Source: G963665545 sp963665545 (GTDB taxonomy: Bacteria > Pseudomonadota > Gammaproteobacteria > Xanthomonadales > SZUA-36). Taken from it: DNA of 64,000 nt. Both the position numbers and the translations under genes were made by a program. Below are positions 18,135 to 27,051 of the stretch, one piece after another (the stretch's first letter is position 1; the number at the start of each line of letters is the position of its first letter). Under the pieces are notes generated by a model. It searched no databases and was not told where the DNA came from. It was given only the letters and a program-made list of their open reading frames with translations. The stretch covers positions 62,001-126,000 of the forward strand of contig CAXXKZ010000004.1 of NCBI GenBank assembly GCA_963665545.2, in the 5' to 3' direction.

Positions 18135-18770
18135 ATGTTGCGCGCAAGCAAAATGATAGTTCTTGTTTTGACATTCATCTGTGCCGATGCCCCGGCGGCG
18201 GACAAACTGGTGCTGGATCTTGAGATGGACTCAGATCTTCTGGCACTGTCACATGACATCGACGGCTTTCTTTTCAAGCCGACAATGAACTTTGCTTCCC
18301 ACAGGGCCGGTAATCTCAGCGAACAATTCCTGGTTGACTCCCTGAAGAACCATCTGGTTGTCTCCGCACTGGTCAGAATCGGTGGTCAGGTAGCCGGCTA
18401 TGCCACCGAGCAGGAAGTCATCGTCACAGACCCCCAGACCGGCGCAAAACTGGCTGAGTCCGCCTGGCTGATCACCCTCAATTATCCGGGCTTAAGTGGC
18501 GTGCTGGCGGTCGCGCAGCAAGAAAATCCGGGTCCAGTCTTCGGCGTGGTCGCCAAGGTGATGCGAAATCCGGATGGGCCCTGGGAGGATGAATTTCAGC
18601 GCTTTCTCTCCAGTTCAAATGGCCCACATGTTCAACTGGCCACCGGCGACCTGGTGGCGTACCGGGGGGGGCGGTTTGAAGAATACAATCTCCTCAATCC
18701 GGCTGACTTAAAGACCTACGGCCGCTTCCGTGCCAGGATTCAGTTTGTCATTTATCCAGCAACAGAATAG
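18135..18770 (+). CDS. Exported protein of unknown function
   Basis: 211 residues, GGGAG before the ATG. A short signal peptide (about 1-22, ending ADAPAA) precedes a compact alpha/beta-looking body with no Cys and no metal motif. Landmarks are HDIDGFLFKPTMNF near 40 and LKTYGRFRARIQFVIYP at the end. I recognise no family. The mention-worthy context is that it is divergent from the Vgb-like gene (about 105 bp apart) and convergent with the DUF6265 gene, with R1 copy c in between. Confidence 0.65.
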   Translation: MLRASKMIVLVLTFICADAPAADKLVLDLEMDSDLLALSHDIDGFLFKPTMNFASHRAGNLSEQFLVDSLKNHLVVSALVRIGGQVAGYATEQEVIVTDPQTGAKLAESAWLITLNYPGLSGVLAVAQQENPGPVFGVVAKVMRNPDGPWEDEFQRFLSSSNGPHVQLATGDLVAYRGGRFEEYNLLNPADLKTYGRFRARIQFVIYPATE

Positions 18771-18776
18771 ACGGCA

Positions 18777-18988
18777 AGTAAGGAGTCTCGCTTCCCTGCT
18801 CCCGCCCTTGGCGGAATGCGGCTGCGCTCGACGGCATGCAATAGGCGCCTGGCCCCTCTGGTACCGCTCACGCGCTACGACTTCGTCACCTTACTTCTTG
18901 CCCCGCGGGCAAAACGTGCAGTTCCTCGGGCCTGCGCTTTGTTCGACTTACCCAACCGGGGCCGCCGGCGGGTCGCCTGCGGCTCCAG
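18777..18988 (+). repeat. R1 structured repeat, copy c
   Basis: About 210 bp from GTAAGGAGTCTCGCTTCC to GGGTCGCCTGCGGCTCCAG. It starts 7 bp after the TAG of the plus-strand gene and ends 8 bp before the TGA of the convergent DUF6265 gene. The body, with GACGGCATGCAATAGGCGCC, CTCTGGTACCGCTCACGCGC and CGACTTACCCAACCGGGG, matches copies d and e almost throughout. Confidence 0.85.
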
Positions 18989-18996
18989 TGTGCTTC

Positions 18997-19527
18997 TCAT
19001 TTTGATCGTTGGTAATTCAACAGGTGCTCGCTGATGTCACCCTCATTGCGCATGACGATGTAGGCGTCGATGTGGTTGTCATCCCGCCGATAGAAACTGA
19101 GGCCTGAAAAATGCTGTGCGCCAGGTTCCTTCTTGACCAGGCGGAAGTCAACGAACTCTCCTTTTTCCTCCCAGGCAGTGAAATCGGCATTGAAGTGCTT
19201 CACTTTCAGGCTGAGGGTGTTGTCTTCCACGTTCATCAGCACGATTTCGTAAAAATTCACCCCTTCGTCATTGAATAGTTTGAACATGCCAACCATGGAA
19301 CCCGCCGAGGGCGGGTTCCACACCTCTTCGAAACGGGCACCAAATGCCGTCCCGGTCCAAGCGCCGACCAGCCAACTGGCATCGTCAAGTGTCGCCACAG
19401 GTGGCTGCTCGCCCTCGCTCAGTTGCCAGGTGTGTTCGGTATGCGGTACTGCCGAATTAACGGCGCCGCACTGGGCCAGAAGGCAGACGCCAAGGCTCAA
19501 TATCAGAATGCTGCGGGTGTGATTCAT
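18997..19527 (-). CDS. DUF6265 family exported protein
   Basis: 176 residues; GGAG precedes the ATG. A signal peptide (MNHTRSILILSLGVCLLA) leads into WLVGAWTG, then FEEVWNPPSAGSMVGMFKL and KVKHFNADFTAWEEKGEFVDF, the hallmarks of DUF6265. The fold is likely a small lipocalin-like beta-barrel, with unknown ligand. A Cys at about 20 (LLAQC) is not a good lipobox, so I expect a soluble periplasmic protein. Its stop lies 8 bp from an R1 repeat. Confidence 0.82.
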   Translation of the reverse strand: MNHTRSILILSLGVCLLAQCGAVNSAVPHTEHTWQLSEGEQPPVATLDDASWLVGAWTGTAFGARFEEVWNPPSAGSMVGMFKLFNDEGVNFYEIVLMNVEDNTLSLKVKHFNADFTAWEEKGEFVDFRLVKKEPGAQHFSGLSFYRRDDNHIDAYIVMRNEGDISEHLLNYQRSK

Positions 19528-19565
19528 GATTCTCCGCCAGGCTGTTTATTTTCGGTCACAGGGGT

Positions 19566-20696
19566 TCATTCTAACTGCTCAAGCCCCAGGCGTTGGCGCA
19601 CCCGATTGTTGAATGCCAATACATCATACTCCTGGCCAACCAACGTGCCATGCTGGTGGCGGATACTGTGCAAACCCCGCTGGTTCAACTCGCAGACCCT
19701 GGCGTCTTCCAACACCACTTGCCTGCCGAAGTGAGTCAGCGCCAGTACATCAGCCGCTGATTGTTCAATGGTATCGGGCAATACCATCCAACTAATTGTC
19801 AGGCGAGTTTGTTCCGGGCCCAGCGGCATCACCTGCACCGACCGAACGTGATCAACGTGGGCGACCAGGTAAAAGCTGGGCCAGATGCTTGAAAAAGTCA
19901 TGCCGGCCGCTTGCTCCTCCGCGCTGAGTCCATCAAACCAGGGCAGCTCAGTTTGCCCATTGGCTGACCAGGTCACTGCACCGGGCCTCAGTCTGGAACC
20001 GGGAGGCAAGGCATCGGCGAGTCCTGCGGCCACCAGGTCTTGGTCTGAATTGAGTCCCTTGCCGTACAGCGGCACCAATTGACACAGGTCCTTGTGTATC
20101 CCCGGACAGTGGTAACACTCGAGAAAAGTCTCCCAGAATACCTTCCAGTTGCAGTCGATTTCGTGAACCTCCTGGTGTGCCATGGCCAGATCAGCCAGGG
20201 GCCAGCTCGAAGTCGCCGCCAGTTCTTTTCCCAATGCGTCCAGAAGGTGCCCAGGCTGTGCCGAAAGATTGATGAAGACAAAGCCGCCCCACACATCAAT
20301 CGCAACCGGATAGAGTGATTTATCCTTGGTGGTGAAATCTTCACTCTCTATTCTTCGCGGTGTCCGCACCAACTCGCCTTCAAGCGAATAAACCCATCCA
20401 TGATAAGGACACACAATTCTTTTCTTGGCGAATTTTCCGCGCTGTGCCTGGCACAGCTCCGATCCCCGATGGCGGCAGGTATTGTGGTATGCGCGCAACG
20501 CGCCGCCATCGCTGCGCGTTACAATGATCTGTTGCCCACCCACATTGAACACCTGAAATGAGCCCGCTTCTGACCATTCGTCTTGCCGGGCTATGCATAA
20601 CCAATCATTCCACCAGATCGCATCCAATTCGCTGCGATAGGATTCACGGCTGTAATAACAAGAGGCGGCCAGGGTCGGATAGCTACGGTTCAACAT
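19566..20696 (-). CDS. Rieske [2Fe-2S] aromatic-ring-hydroxylating oxygenase, alpha subunit
   Basis: 376 residues. The Rieske cluster ligands are Cys74, His76, Cys96 and His99 (CRHRG...CPYHGW). The catalytic domain begins about residue 180 with NWKVFWETFLECYHCPGIH, where His196 and His201 are mononuclear Fe ligands. This matches the RHO family that includes choline-monooxygenase-like and carnitine-oxygenase-like enzymes; many of these act on small amines. No ferredoxin or reductase gene is adjacent, so electrons must come from elsewhere. ATG 20696 has GGAG at good spacing. Substrate not deducible. Confidence 0.9.
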   Translation of the reverse strand: MLNRSYPTLAASCYYSRESYRSELDAIWWNDWLCIARQDEWSEAGSFQVFNVGGQQIIVTRSDGGALRAYHNTCRHRGSELCQAQRGKFAKKRIVCPYHGWVYSLEGELVRTPRRIESEDFTTKDKSLYPVAIDVWGGFVFINLSAQPGHLLDALGKELAATSSWPLADLAMAHQEVHEIDCNWKVFWETFLECYHCPGIHKDLCQLVPLYGKGLNSDQDLVAAGLADALPPGSRLRPGAVTWSANGQTELPWFDGLSAEEQAAGMTFSSIWPSFYLVAHVDHVRSVQVMPLGPEQTRLTISWMVLPDTIEQSAADVLALTHFGRQVVLEDARVCELNQRGLHSIRHQHGTLVGQEYDVLAFNNRVRQRLGLEQLE

Positions 20697-20806
20697 TTAT
20701 TTGCTCCAGACTGATCACACTACCCTAGTTTTGGGAATTTTTGCATAACGAGTCGATATGGGATAGAAGAGCGCTGTAGCGGCATGAATAACGATCGGAG
20801 AAAACT

Positions 20807-22579
20807 GTGAAGCTGAATCCACTTACGGGCTTACTGGTCTCGGCAATCGCCCTGTCTTTGTGCCCTGGGCTGGGCACGTTGGCATCGTCCAGGGCCATGG
20901 AACAGACCAATGAAGCGATTGGCAGACTGCCGGCCACAATGAGCGTAACCGATCCTGTGGCCTACTACACAAAACGCCAGCAGGCATTAAATCTGGCACT
21001 TGAGGAGCGATGGTCCGATGCGGCAACGCTACTGCGGCAACTGACCACGCAATATTCAGATGACGGCGACACCTGGTACCTGCTCGGGCTTGCCTGCCTG
21101 CAGACTCATCAATGGCGCGAAGCAATCTTCGCGTTGCAGCAGACGATTAATTTGGGCACAACCCTGTACGGCATCCCATCGGGATCTGTTCCGTCGAATG
21201 ACAATATGGTGAGAATTGCCCAGGCCCACGCGCAACTGGGCGAGCAGATTCAGGCCATAGCCTGGCTTGAAAAGGCGCTCGCCGCCCGTTGGGACGAGCG
21301 CCATAGCCTGATCGGCCATGATGGATTTGCGAACATGGCGGACTCCGAGGAATTCAAGAGGATATCGGGCGCCGCCGTGGCTGATCTGGGAAGAGACCAG
21401 GCTTGGCGTGCGGACCTCAACTTTTTGGTGGAATCGATCGAACGCTTGCATGTCGATATGTATCACGCCATTGCCCCGATCGAATTTCAACTCAAGGTCG
21501 CGGCTCTGCAGCAAGAAATTCCCGCGCTTTCGGACCAGCAGATCATGGTGGAATTCATGCGATTGCTGGGTGCCTTGGGCAACGGTCACAATTTCGTTTT
21601 GCCTGTCTATTCGCTCAAAGGCGCCTTGTTGCAGTTACCCATTCAGTTCTACTGGTTTTCCGACGGACTGTTTGTCGTTGCAGCTGAGGAAGGCTTTCAA
21701 CAGTGGGTTGGCAGTAAAGTTGAGCTCATTGGGTCTACGCCGGTGGCTGAGGCGGCGGCCTGGACCATGCAATTCAACGCCCGGGACAACGAAATGCAAC
21801 ATCTGCTCTTGAGCCCGTTTTACCTGGCTTTGCCCGCCGTATTAAAACGCCTGGATATTGTTGACAATGCCGGGGAGGTCAGCTTGACGGTGATGAAATC
21901 GAATGGCTCGAAGAGCACAGTGACTCTCACGCCTCGGGCCTTCGATTTCAGGGGTTTTCCGACCCTGCCGTTGCCGAAGAGCGCGCATCAACTGCTGTAC
22001 TTGTCCCGGATCAACGAGTTTTATTGGTTTCAAAAACTGCCGGAAGTCAGCGCAATTTTTGTGCAGTTCAATCTCGTGGCGCATAAGGATGGACAATCCC
22101 TCAAGCAATTCAATGAGGCCCTGCGGGCACAGATCGCCGAGCGGGAAGTGGACACCCTCATTCTGGATTTGCGGTATAACAGTGGTGGCAACGGCTCAAT
22201 ATTGCCGCCAATGCTGCGTACCCTGATTTATTTCGAGACCACCCGTCCTGATGGGCAACTGTTCGTGATCATGGGCCGCAAAAAGTTTTCCGCTGGACAT
22301 GCGCTCTTGGCCCAGATCAGCGAATTGACCAACGCCGTGCTGGTCGGTGAACCCAGCGGTTCGCGCCCCAATGCCCGTAGCGAATCAGGTTGGTTTGTTC
22401 TGCCCCATAGTGGTATCAGGGGCATTGTTTCTTCGCAGTACCATCAACCATCAGCGCCGGAAGATCACCGCATTTGGATTGCCCCGCATGTGCCCATTTT
22501 GTTGTCTGCAGACCAATACTTCGGTGGCAAGGACCCGGCGCTTGACGCAATATTGAGCATCTCGGGCCGAAAACCGTGA
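20807..22579 (+). CDS. Exported S41-like peptidase with N-terminal TPR region
   Basis: 590 residues from a GTG at 20807 with CGGAG upstream. Signal peptide (about 1-25), then about two TPR-like units (GDTWYLLGLACLQTHQWREA near 90), then a tail-specific-protease-like core. LILDLRYNSGGNGS near 450 is the S41 strand-turn. KFSAGHALLAQISEL holds the putative nucleophile Ser, where classical S41 proteins have FSAGE or TASA. VLVGEPSGSRPN follows as in the family. No PDZ domain is evident. S41 enzymes cut C-termini of periplasmic proteins; whether this one is active is uncertain because the catalytic Lys is not clear. Confidence 0.75.
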   Translation: MKLNPLTGLLVSAIALSLCPGLGTLASSRAMEQTNEAIGRLPATMSVTDPVAYYTKRQQALNLALEERWSDAATLLRQLTTQYSDDGDTWYLLGLACLQTHQWREAIFALQQTINLGTTLYGIPSGSVPSNDNMVRIAQAHAQLGEQIQAIAWLEKALAARWDERHSLIGHDGFANMADSEEFKRISGAAVADLGRDQAWRADLNFLVESIERLHVDMYHAIAPIEFQLKVAALQQEIPALSDQQIMVEFMRLLGALGNGHNFVLPVYSLKGALLQLPIQFYWFSDGLFVVAAEEGFQQWVGSKVELIGSTPVAEAAAWTMQFNARDNEMQHLLLSPFYLALPAVLKRLDIVDNAGEVSLTVMKSNGSKSTVTLTPRAFDFRGFPTLPLPKSAHQLLYLSRINEFYWFQKLPEVSAIFVQFNLVAHKDGQSLKQFNEALRAQIAEREVDTLILDLRYNSGGNGSILPPMLRTLIYFETTRPDGQLFVIMGRKKFSAGHALLAQISELTNAVLVGEPSGSRPNARSESGWFVLPHSGIRGIVSSQYHQPSAPEDHRIWIAPHVPILLSADQYFGGKDPALDAILSISGRKP

Positions 22580-22583
22580 TTCT

Positions 22584-23492
22584 CTATACGGCTTTACTGG
22601 CAGCCAGGGCAGCCAGGGCAGCCAGGGCAGCCATTGCCGTGACAATCTGCTCCGGCGCCGGGGGCAGGGCGAAAGCGCCGTGAGGGCCGGGAAACACATT
22701 GAGCCTGGCATTGGGCAGGCTGGAGGCCCATCGCTGCGCATAGCGGTAACCTCCGTCTTTGTCGCCGGAAAACATTTCAACGCGCTGTGAAATCGCAGTG
22801 TGATCAAAGCCCCATGGGGCGCTGACCAGCTTGAGCTCATTGCGCATGTAGTTGCTGTTGGGTTGGCGCCCTGACTCAGCCTGCGCCCGGCCGAACTGTT
22901 GCGCCAATACCGGGTCCTGAAATAGTTTGCTCATTCCGAGCGGAAGTTTCACCGACTCATCGCCAGTACTGTCATACACAAGACGGGCAGAAAACGCCCC
23001 TGTCAACGTGGTGATCACCCTCGGCATTCGATTGGCCATGAAATAAGCCACCCGCGTTGCACCCGTCACGTGATCGCGCACCGTGGGGTCAAAAGTCGGT
23101 GTTGCCGAATTTATCGGCACAACGCCGGCCACGCGATCTGGCAGCGCTGAGGCCGCCGCCATCGCGTACATCCCGCCGCTGGATACGCCCGAGACGATGA
23201 ATCGATCGATGCCCAGATGGTCCGCCAGGGCAGCGAGATCATCAGCGTACTGAACGGGTGTCAAAAGGGCGCGTGGGTCGGAGAAGCCGCAACCCGGGCG
23301 GTCCGGTCCGATCAGCCGTACGCCGGCGGCTCGCGCCCTGACGTCGAAAATCAACGCCTCGAGCCGACTCATACCGGCGCCGTGGAGATGAAAAACGGGC
23401 AACCCGTCCACATCACCGGCCTCGACCCAGGCCACTGTTCGACCGCCGATTGTTGCCATTTGCCGGTGTAGGTCGTTCACCATGGCTGGCAT
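22584..23492 (-). CDS. Alpha/beta hydrolase
   Basis: 302 residues from ATG 23492, with GGTGGA upstream; the longer open frame to 23744 is only the antisense of the sigma-54 remnant. HLHGAGMSR forms the oxyanion region, DRPGCGFSDPR the turn after it, and SGVSSGGMYA carries nucleophile Ser in GxSxG. The late His is in FPGPHGAFALP. No signal peptide, so cytosolic. The enzyme could be an esterase, haloalkane-type or acyl hydrolase; sequence alone does not tell. The last 20 residues come from a 9-bp tandem repeat and read (ALA)n. Confidence 0.85.
   Translation of the reverse strand: MPAMVNDLHRQMATIGGRTVAWVEAGDVDGLPVFHLHGAGMSRLEALIFDVRARAAGVRLIGPDRPGCGFSDPRALLTPVQYADDLAALADHLGIDRFIVSGVSSGGMYAMAAASALPDRVAGVVPINSATPTFDPTVRDHVTGATRVAYFMANRMPRVITTLTGAFSARLVYDSTGDESVKLPLGMSKLFQDPVLAQQFGRAQAESGRQPNSNYMRNELKLVSAPWGFDHTAISQRVEMFSGDKDGGYRYAQRWASSLPNARLNVFPGPHGAFALPPAPEQIVTAMAALAALAALAASKAV
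22599..22633. repeat. 9-bp tandem repeat, about 3.9 units
   Basis: GGCAGCCAG repeats head to tail almost four times inside the 3' end of the alpha/beta hydrolase gene, adding three residues (Ala-Leu-Ala frame) per unit without shifting the frame. Such a tract is prone to slippage and probably varies in copy number between strains. Confidence 0.9.
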
Positions 23493-23585
23493 GGTTCCAC
23501 CGGCAACCGGGCTTGTCAATGGGATAAGATCGGTTACCTGAGCACCAAAGCCCAGGACGCAGCCCAAGCTAATGCGCCTGGCTGA

Positions 23586-24173
23586 TACGACGTGCGCGTG
23601 GTGGCGGCCACGAACAAGGACTTGCGCGCCGAGGTCGAGGCCGGCCGTTTTCGCCAGGATCTGTATTACCGCTTGAGTGTGTTCCCGTTGGCTGTGCCCC
23701 CGCTGAGGCAACGTGCCGAAGACATCGTGCCCCTGGCCATGCACTTTTCAAAGATCATTTGTCGGGACCTGGGCAGGGCCATCCTGCAACTGACCCAGCA
23801 GCACGCCGACGTGCTGCTGCGGCACGACTGGCCGGGAAATATCCGGGAACTTAAAAACGTGATCGAACGCGCTGTCATCCTGGCCCAGGATGACCGGCTC
23901 GGCCTGGAACTGGCGATGCCCGAGGCTGTCGACCGCGGAAGCACCGATCCTGATGTGATTTCCGCGCGCAGTTCAGTTGCCGGCTGGTCTTCTGGGGAAT
24001 ACAAAACAGAGGCCGAATTGAGGGCGTTGGAGAGGCAAAATATAATCGTGGTGCTTGAAAATACAAAGTGGCGTATTTCGGGCCCCCGTGGCGCTGCTGC
24101 ATTGTTGGGGATCAAGCCATCGACCATGGCCTACCGCATGAAGGGGTTTGGCATTTCAAAGAGTTCTGGCTAA
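23586..24173 (+). pseudogene. Sigma-54-dependent activator, 5'-truncated remnant
   Basis: The reading starts abruptly at DVRVVAATNKDLRAEVEAG, the middle of the AAA+ domain (sensor I region), and continues through FRQDLYYRLSVFPL, NIRELKNVIERA and an FhlA-like Fis helix-turn-helix (GPRGAAALLGIKPSTMAYRM). Walker A, Walker B, the GAFTGA loop and any sensory domain are missing upstream, where the sequence changes at about 23585 to unrelated bases next to the hydrolase gene. A fragment without the ATPase core cannot open sigma-54 promoters. It may still bind DNA if expressed. Deletion or rearrangement is the simplest explanation. Confidence 0.85.
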
Positions 24174-24254
24174 TGGCGGTTGCCGCCGCAGGCCGGAGCG
24201 GGAAGGACAGATTCGACTATACTGCGGTTCGGATTCCTGGCAGGGGGTTGAATC

Positions 24255-25400
24255 ATGAAATGGCTTAAGTGGACTCTGATCGTTGTCGTGGTGATCGTCG
24301 CGGTGGGTGTCGCGGGCGTCTACGCCACCGGAAATGCCCTCATGCTTAGAATGTTGGTGGCTTATACATTGGGTCAGCCTGCACAGCCTTTCGATCCTCG
24401 CAGTGCGGTAGCGGCGCCGGACTATTCCGAGTCGGCAAACTGGGCGGCGTTGCCGGGTACCGATGACCTCGCAGACATGATTCCGGCGAGTATCAGTGAT
24501 AAGGACATCCAGGGGAAGGCGCCAGTTGACGTCTTTTTCATTCATCCTACAGGTTTTCTCAAGGGTTCCAGTTGGACGTTCTCGATGGACCCGGCGACAT
24601 CCACCGAAGAAAACACAAAGTGGATGATGGCCAATCAGGCCAGTGCATACAACGGCTGTTGCAATGTCTATGCGCCGCGCTATCGACAGGCCACAATTTT
24701 TTCCTATCTCTCGGAAGACGAAATCAGGGATGAATTACTTGCCTTTGCCTACCAGGATGTTGAGCGGGCATTCCAGTATTTTCTCGACAACTACAGCGAA
24801 GGCCGACCTTTTCTCATCGCCAGCCACAGCCAGGGTACCCATCATGGTGCTCGCTTGATCAAGGACGTCGTCGATGGTACCCCCCTGGCTCAAAGAATGG
24901 TTGCCGCCTATCTGATTGGTGGGGGCATCAAGACCCAGCACTTTGACGACATGAAGGACGTTGGTATTTGCAAAGATGCGACCGATATTCACTGTGCGAT
25001 TCACTGGGACACTTATAGCGAAGCCGCCATTGACGAACCCAACGCCGAGGCGGCGGGTAACCTGTGCGTCAATCCTCTGAATTGGAAACCCGATGGTGGC
25101 CTGGTCGGCAATGAGCATCACAAGGGCGGCGTGCCGACTTCTGGCGAGTACCACCTTGCACTCCTGGGCAGCGACGCGGCCAGGGGGGTGGAATTTGCAC
25201 CCCTTGGCGAGCCTCTAAGGTCATTGGTTCGGGCGCAATGCGCCAATGGGATACTCTACATCAGTGATCAATCAGACAGTCCCTTCGGCGCGAACAACCC
25301 TACCGGCGCCAATTACCACGGCCTGGACTACCCCGTCTTTCACATGGACATTCGGGACAACGCGAAATTGCGGGTGGCTACCTTTCTGGCCAGGGGATAA
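24255..25400 (+). CDS. DUF3089 family alpha/beta hydrolase, membrane anchored
   Basis: 381 residues. One N-terminal helix (WTLIVVVVIVAVGVAGVY) anchors or exports it. VDVFFIHPTGFL near 97 and ASHSQGTHHGARL near 195 (nucleophile Ser in SHSQG) are the DUF3089 signatures. The family is lipase-like in fold, and its substrates are unknown. Several Cys (CC at about 138, then three later) could form disulfides outside the membrane. It follows the sigma-54 remnant by 80 bp and may belong to the same former transcription unit. Confidence 0.85.
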   Translation: MKWLKWTLIVVVVIVAVGVAGVYATGNALMLRMLVAYTLGQPAQPFDPRSAVAAPDYSESANWAALPGTDDLADMIPASISDKDIQGKAPVDVFFIHPTGFLKGSSWTFSMDPATSTEENTKWMMANQASAYNGCCNVYAPRYRQATIFSYLSEDEIRDELLAFAYQDVERAFQYFLDNYSEGRPFLIASHSQGTHHGARLIKDVVDGTPLAQRMVAAYLIGGGIKTQHFDDMKDVGICKDATDIHCAIHWDTYSEAAIDEPNAEAAGNLCVNPLNWKPDGGLVGNEHHKGGVPTSGEYHLALLGSDAARGVEFAPLGEPLRSLVRAQCANGILYISDQSDSPFGANNPTGANYHGLDYPVFHMDIRDNAKLRVATFLARG

Positions 25401-25475
25401 TTCAGGCCAAAATGTCGAGCTGCCGGCCTCAATCCCTGATTTGAAACCAGCGCGGCTGCGCACACAGGACAACAG

Positions 25476-26153
25476 ATGAAGCATTGGAAGCTACTTGGCG
25501 AGGCATCCATTCCGGGTACCGGGAAGTCACTTTTCCTGTACCAGGGCAAGGACGATTTTTCGATCAAGATATCCGGCGGCCACGAACTCATGAATACGCG
25601 CAAACATGGCTCGGAGGATGCCCTGGGTTCACTGCCGTGCGAGCGATTGCGGCACAAGGACGCTGCGCGCGTGTTGGTGGGTGGCTTGGGAATGGGATTC
25701 ACCTTGGCAGCCGCACTCGCCGCTGTGGGGCCTCGAGCCGAGGTCACCGTTGCAGAACTCATTCCCGAAGTGGTGGAGTGGAATCGTGGGCCTCTGGGTG
25801 AGCGCAGTGGCAGTCCGCTCAATGATCAGCGGACCCGGGTGTTTGTGGGCGATGTAGCCAGGCTGCTGCGGCGCAAACGCGCAAGTTTCGACATCATAGC
25901 GATGGACGTGGACAACGGCCCGGAAGGATTGACCACGAGCAGCAACGACTGGATTTATTCGATGGATGGGATCGCCGCGGCACAGGGCGCCCTCAGGCCG
26001 AAGGGTATTGTGGCCTACTGGTCGGCAGGCTCCGATCAGGCCTTTCACGACCGCTTGCGTCGCTGTGGATTTTTGGTTGATGAAGTCAGCGTTCGTGCCC
26101 ATGGCAAAAAGGGCGCCAGACATACCATCTGGCTGGCCACATTGGGCTTTTAG
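25476..26153 (+). CDS. Spermidine-synthase-like (PABS fold) protein
   Basis: 225 residues. ARVLVGGLGMGFTLAAAL is the Rossmann glycine loop, EVTVAELIPEVVEWNR the acidic strand that binds the nucleoside, and DIIAMDVDNGPEGLT takes the place of the catalytic loop. This family resembles spermidine synthase but is short and lacks the N-terminal beta domain, so it may be a methyltransferase-like paralog rather than a true polyamine aminopropyltransferase. Cytosolic. No polyamine genes nearby. Confidence 0.8.
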   Translation: MKHWKLLGEASIPGTGKSLFLYQGKDDFSIKISGGHELMNTRKHGSEDALGSLPCERLRHKDAARVLVGGLGMGFTLAAALAAVGPRAEVTVAELIPEVVEWNRGPLGERSGSPLNDQRTRVFVGDVARLLRRKRASFDIIAMDVDNGPEGLTTSSNDWIYSMDGIAAAQGALRPKGIVAYWSAGSDQAFHDRLRRCGFLVDEVSVRAHGKKGARHTIWLATLGF

Positions 26154-26196
26154 TGGTTTACTGATCCATCTTCAGTTAACCACGCAGGAGGCTAAC

Positions 26197-26464
26197 GTGG
26201 CCGGAGGCTGGGCCAAAGACGGGGGCCGTACAGGATCAGATCGATGCCAGCGTGGCAGACGCGGTGCAGCGTGTGCGCAGCCAGATGAAGCGTGGTGAGG
26301 CTCTGCGCGAGTGCGAGAATTGTGGGTCTGCCATTCCCGAAGCCCATCGCAAGGCAGTTGCCGGCGTACGGCTTTGTGTAGCCTGCCAGGAAGTAGCCGA
26401 TGAAATGCAGGTCAGTGCAATGGGCTATAACCGGCGTGGCAGTAAGGACAGCCAACTTCGATAA
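26197..26464 (+). pseudogene. DksA/TraR-type zinc-finger protein (YbiI-like), frameshifted in a G-run
   Basis: A perfect ribosome-binding site (CAGGAGG) precedes GTG 26197, which reads VAGGWAKDG. Then a GGGGG run at 26221-26225 shifts the frame. Removing one G restores AVQDQIDASVADAVQRVRSQ and the zinc finger CENCGSAIPEAHRKAVAGVRLCVACQ up to the stop at 26464. That is the usual layout of 70-90 residue YbiI-like proteins. Its downstream part can start alone at a GTG at 26252, but then lacks the conserved N-terminus. The lesion is a homopolymer length change, so either a sequencing error, a phase-variable tract or a real mutation. Confidence 0.8.
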
Positions 26465-26559
26465 TTTTCAATTAACCATGCCAAGCAATCCACGGTGGGT
26501 GGAAGACCTCCCGAACCTGATAGCCTCCCGATTGTGATTTTTGCGCTCATTATCAGTGT

Positions 26560-26982
26560 TCAATTACTCGACAGTTTCGCGCCACAGCTTCCGCAGCCAG
26601 GCGGATCGCAATCACAGGGCCATTCGGTAGGATTACCGCCCAGGCTGCCCTTGCCGCCAGCACAAATACAGGCTTCACCCAGGGTTTGCTCTGGTGTGAT
26701 TGAGATAGTGAACTCGATTTTCTCTGCCTTTCCGCTCCTTGCCGCTGACTGGGCACGGCGGTAGGTGTCGGATTTCAAAAAGCGGTCAATGGCAGCGTCC
26801 AGGCTGGCAGGTTGTAACACCCCCTTTGCCGGCTCGGCGCTGACAGCCCTGGCATTCCTGCTTACCTTGCGTGTCTGTGATTGCGCGGCGCTGTCCTGGT
26901 CTGCAGCCAGGAGTTGATCCGGGCTACTGAGCCCAGAAGCAACAAACACCATAAAAGTGATGACTAAAATCAGGCGATTCAT
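26560..26982 (-). CDS. Small exported Cys-rich protein, unknown
   Basis: 140 residues; GGGAGAC before the ATG. Signal peptide about 1-27 (MNRLILVITFMVFVASG), then a basic, Ala/Ser-rich linker and a helical stretch (DAAIDRFLKSDTYRRAQSAA). The last 35 residues hold all seven Cys: CIC, then CDC, then C-GS-C, with many Gly and Pro. The spacing suits metal binding or several disulfides. I know no family with this tail. No modification enzyme or dedicated exporter is adjacent, so a peptide-maturation role is only speculation. Confidence 0.65.
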   Translation of the reverse strand: MNRLILVITFMVFVASGLSSPDQLLAADQDSAAQSQTRKVSRNARAVSAEPAKGVLQPASLDAAIDRFLKSDTYRRAQSAARSGKAEKIEFTISITPEQTLGEACICAGGKGSLGGNPTEWPCDCDPPGCGSCGAKLSSN

Positions 26983-27051
26983 GGTTTGTCTCCCGTAATG
27001 TCTGAATGAGAAGAAGTAATACTAGTATAGAAGAACAAAATACGTCCAGCC

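Noticed and set aside
22584..23744. Alpha/beta hydrolase starting at 23744
   Set aside because: The extra 84 residues are the antisense of the sigma-54 remnant; family similarity starts after ATG 23492.
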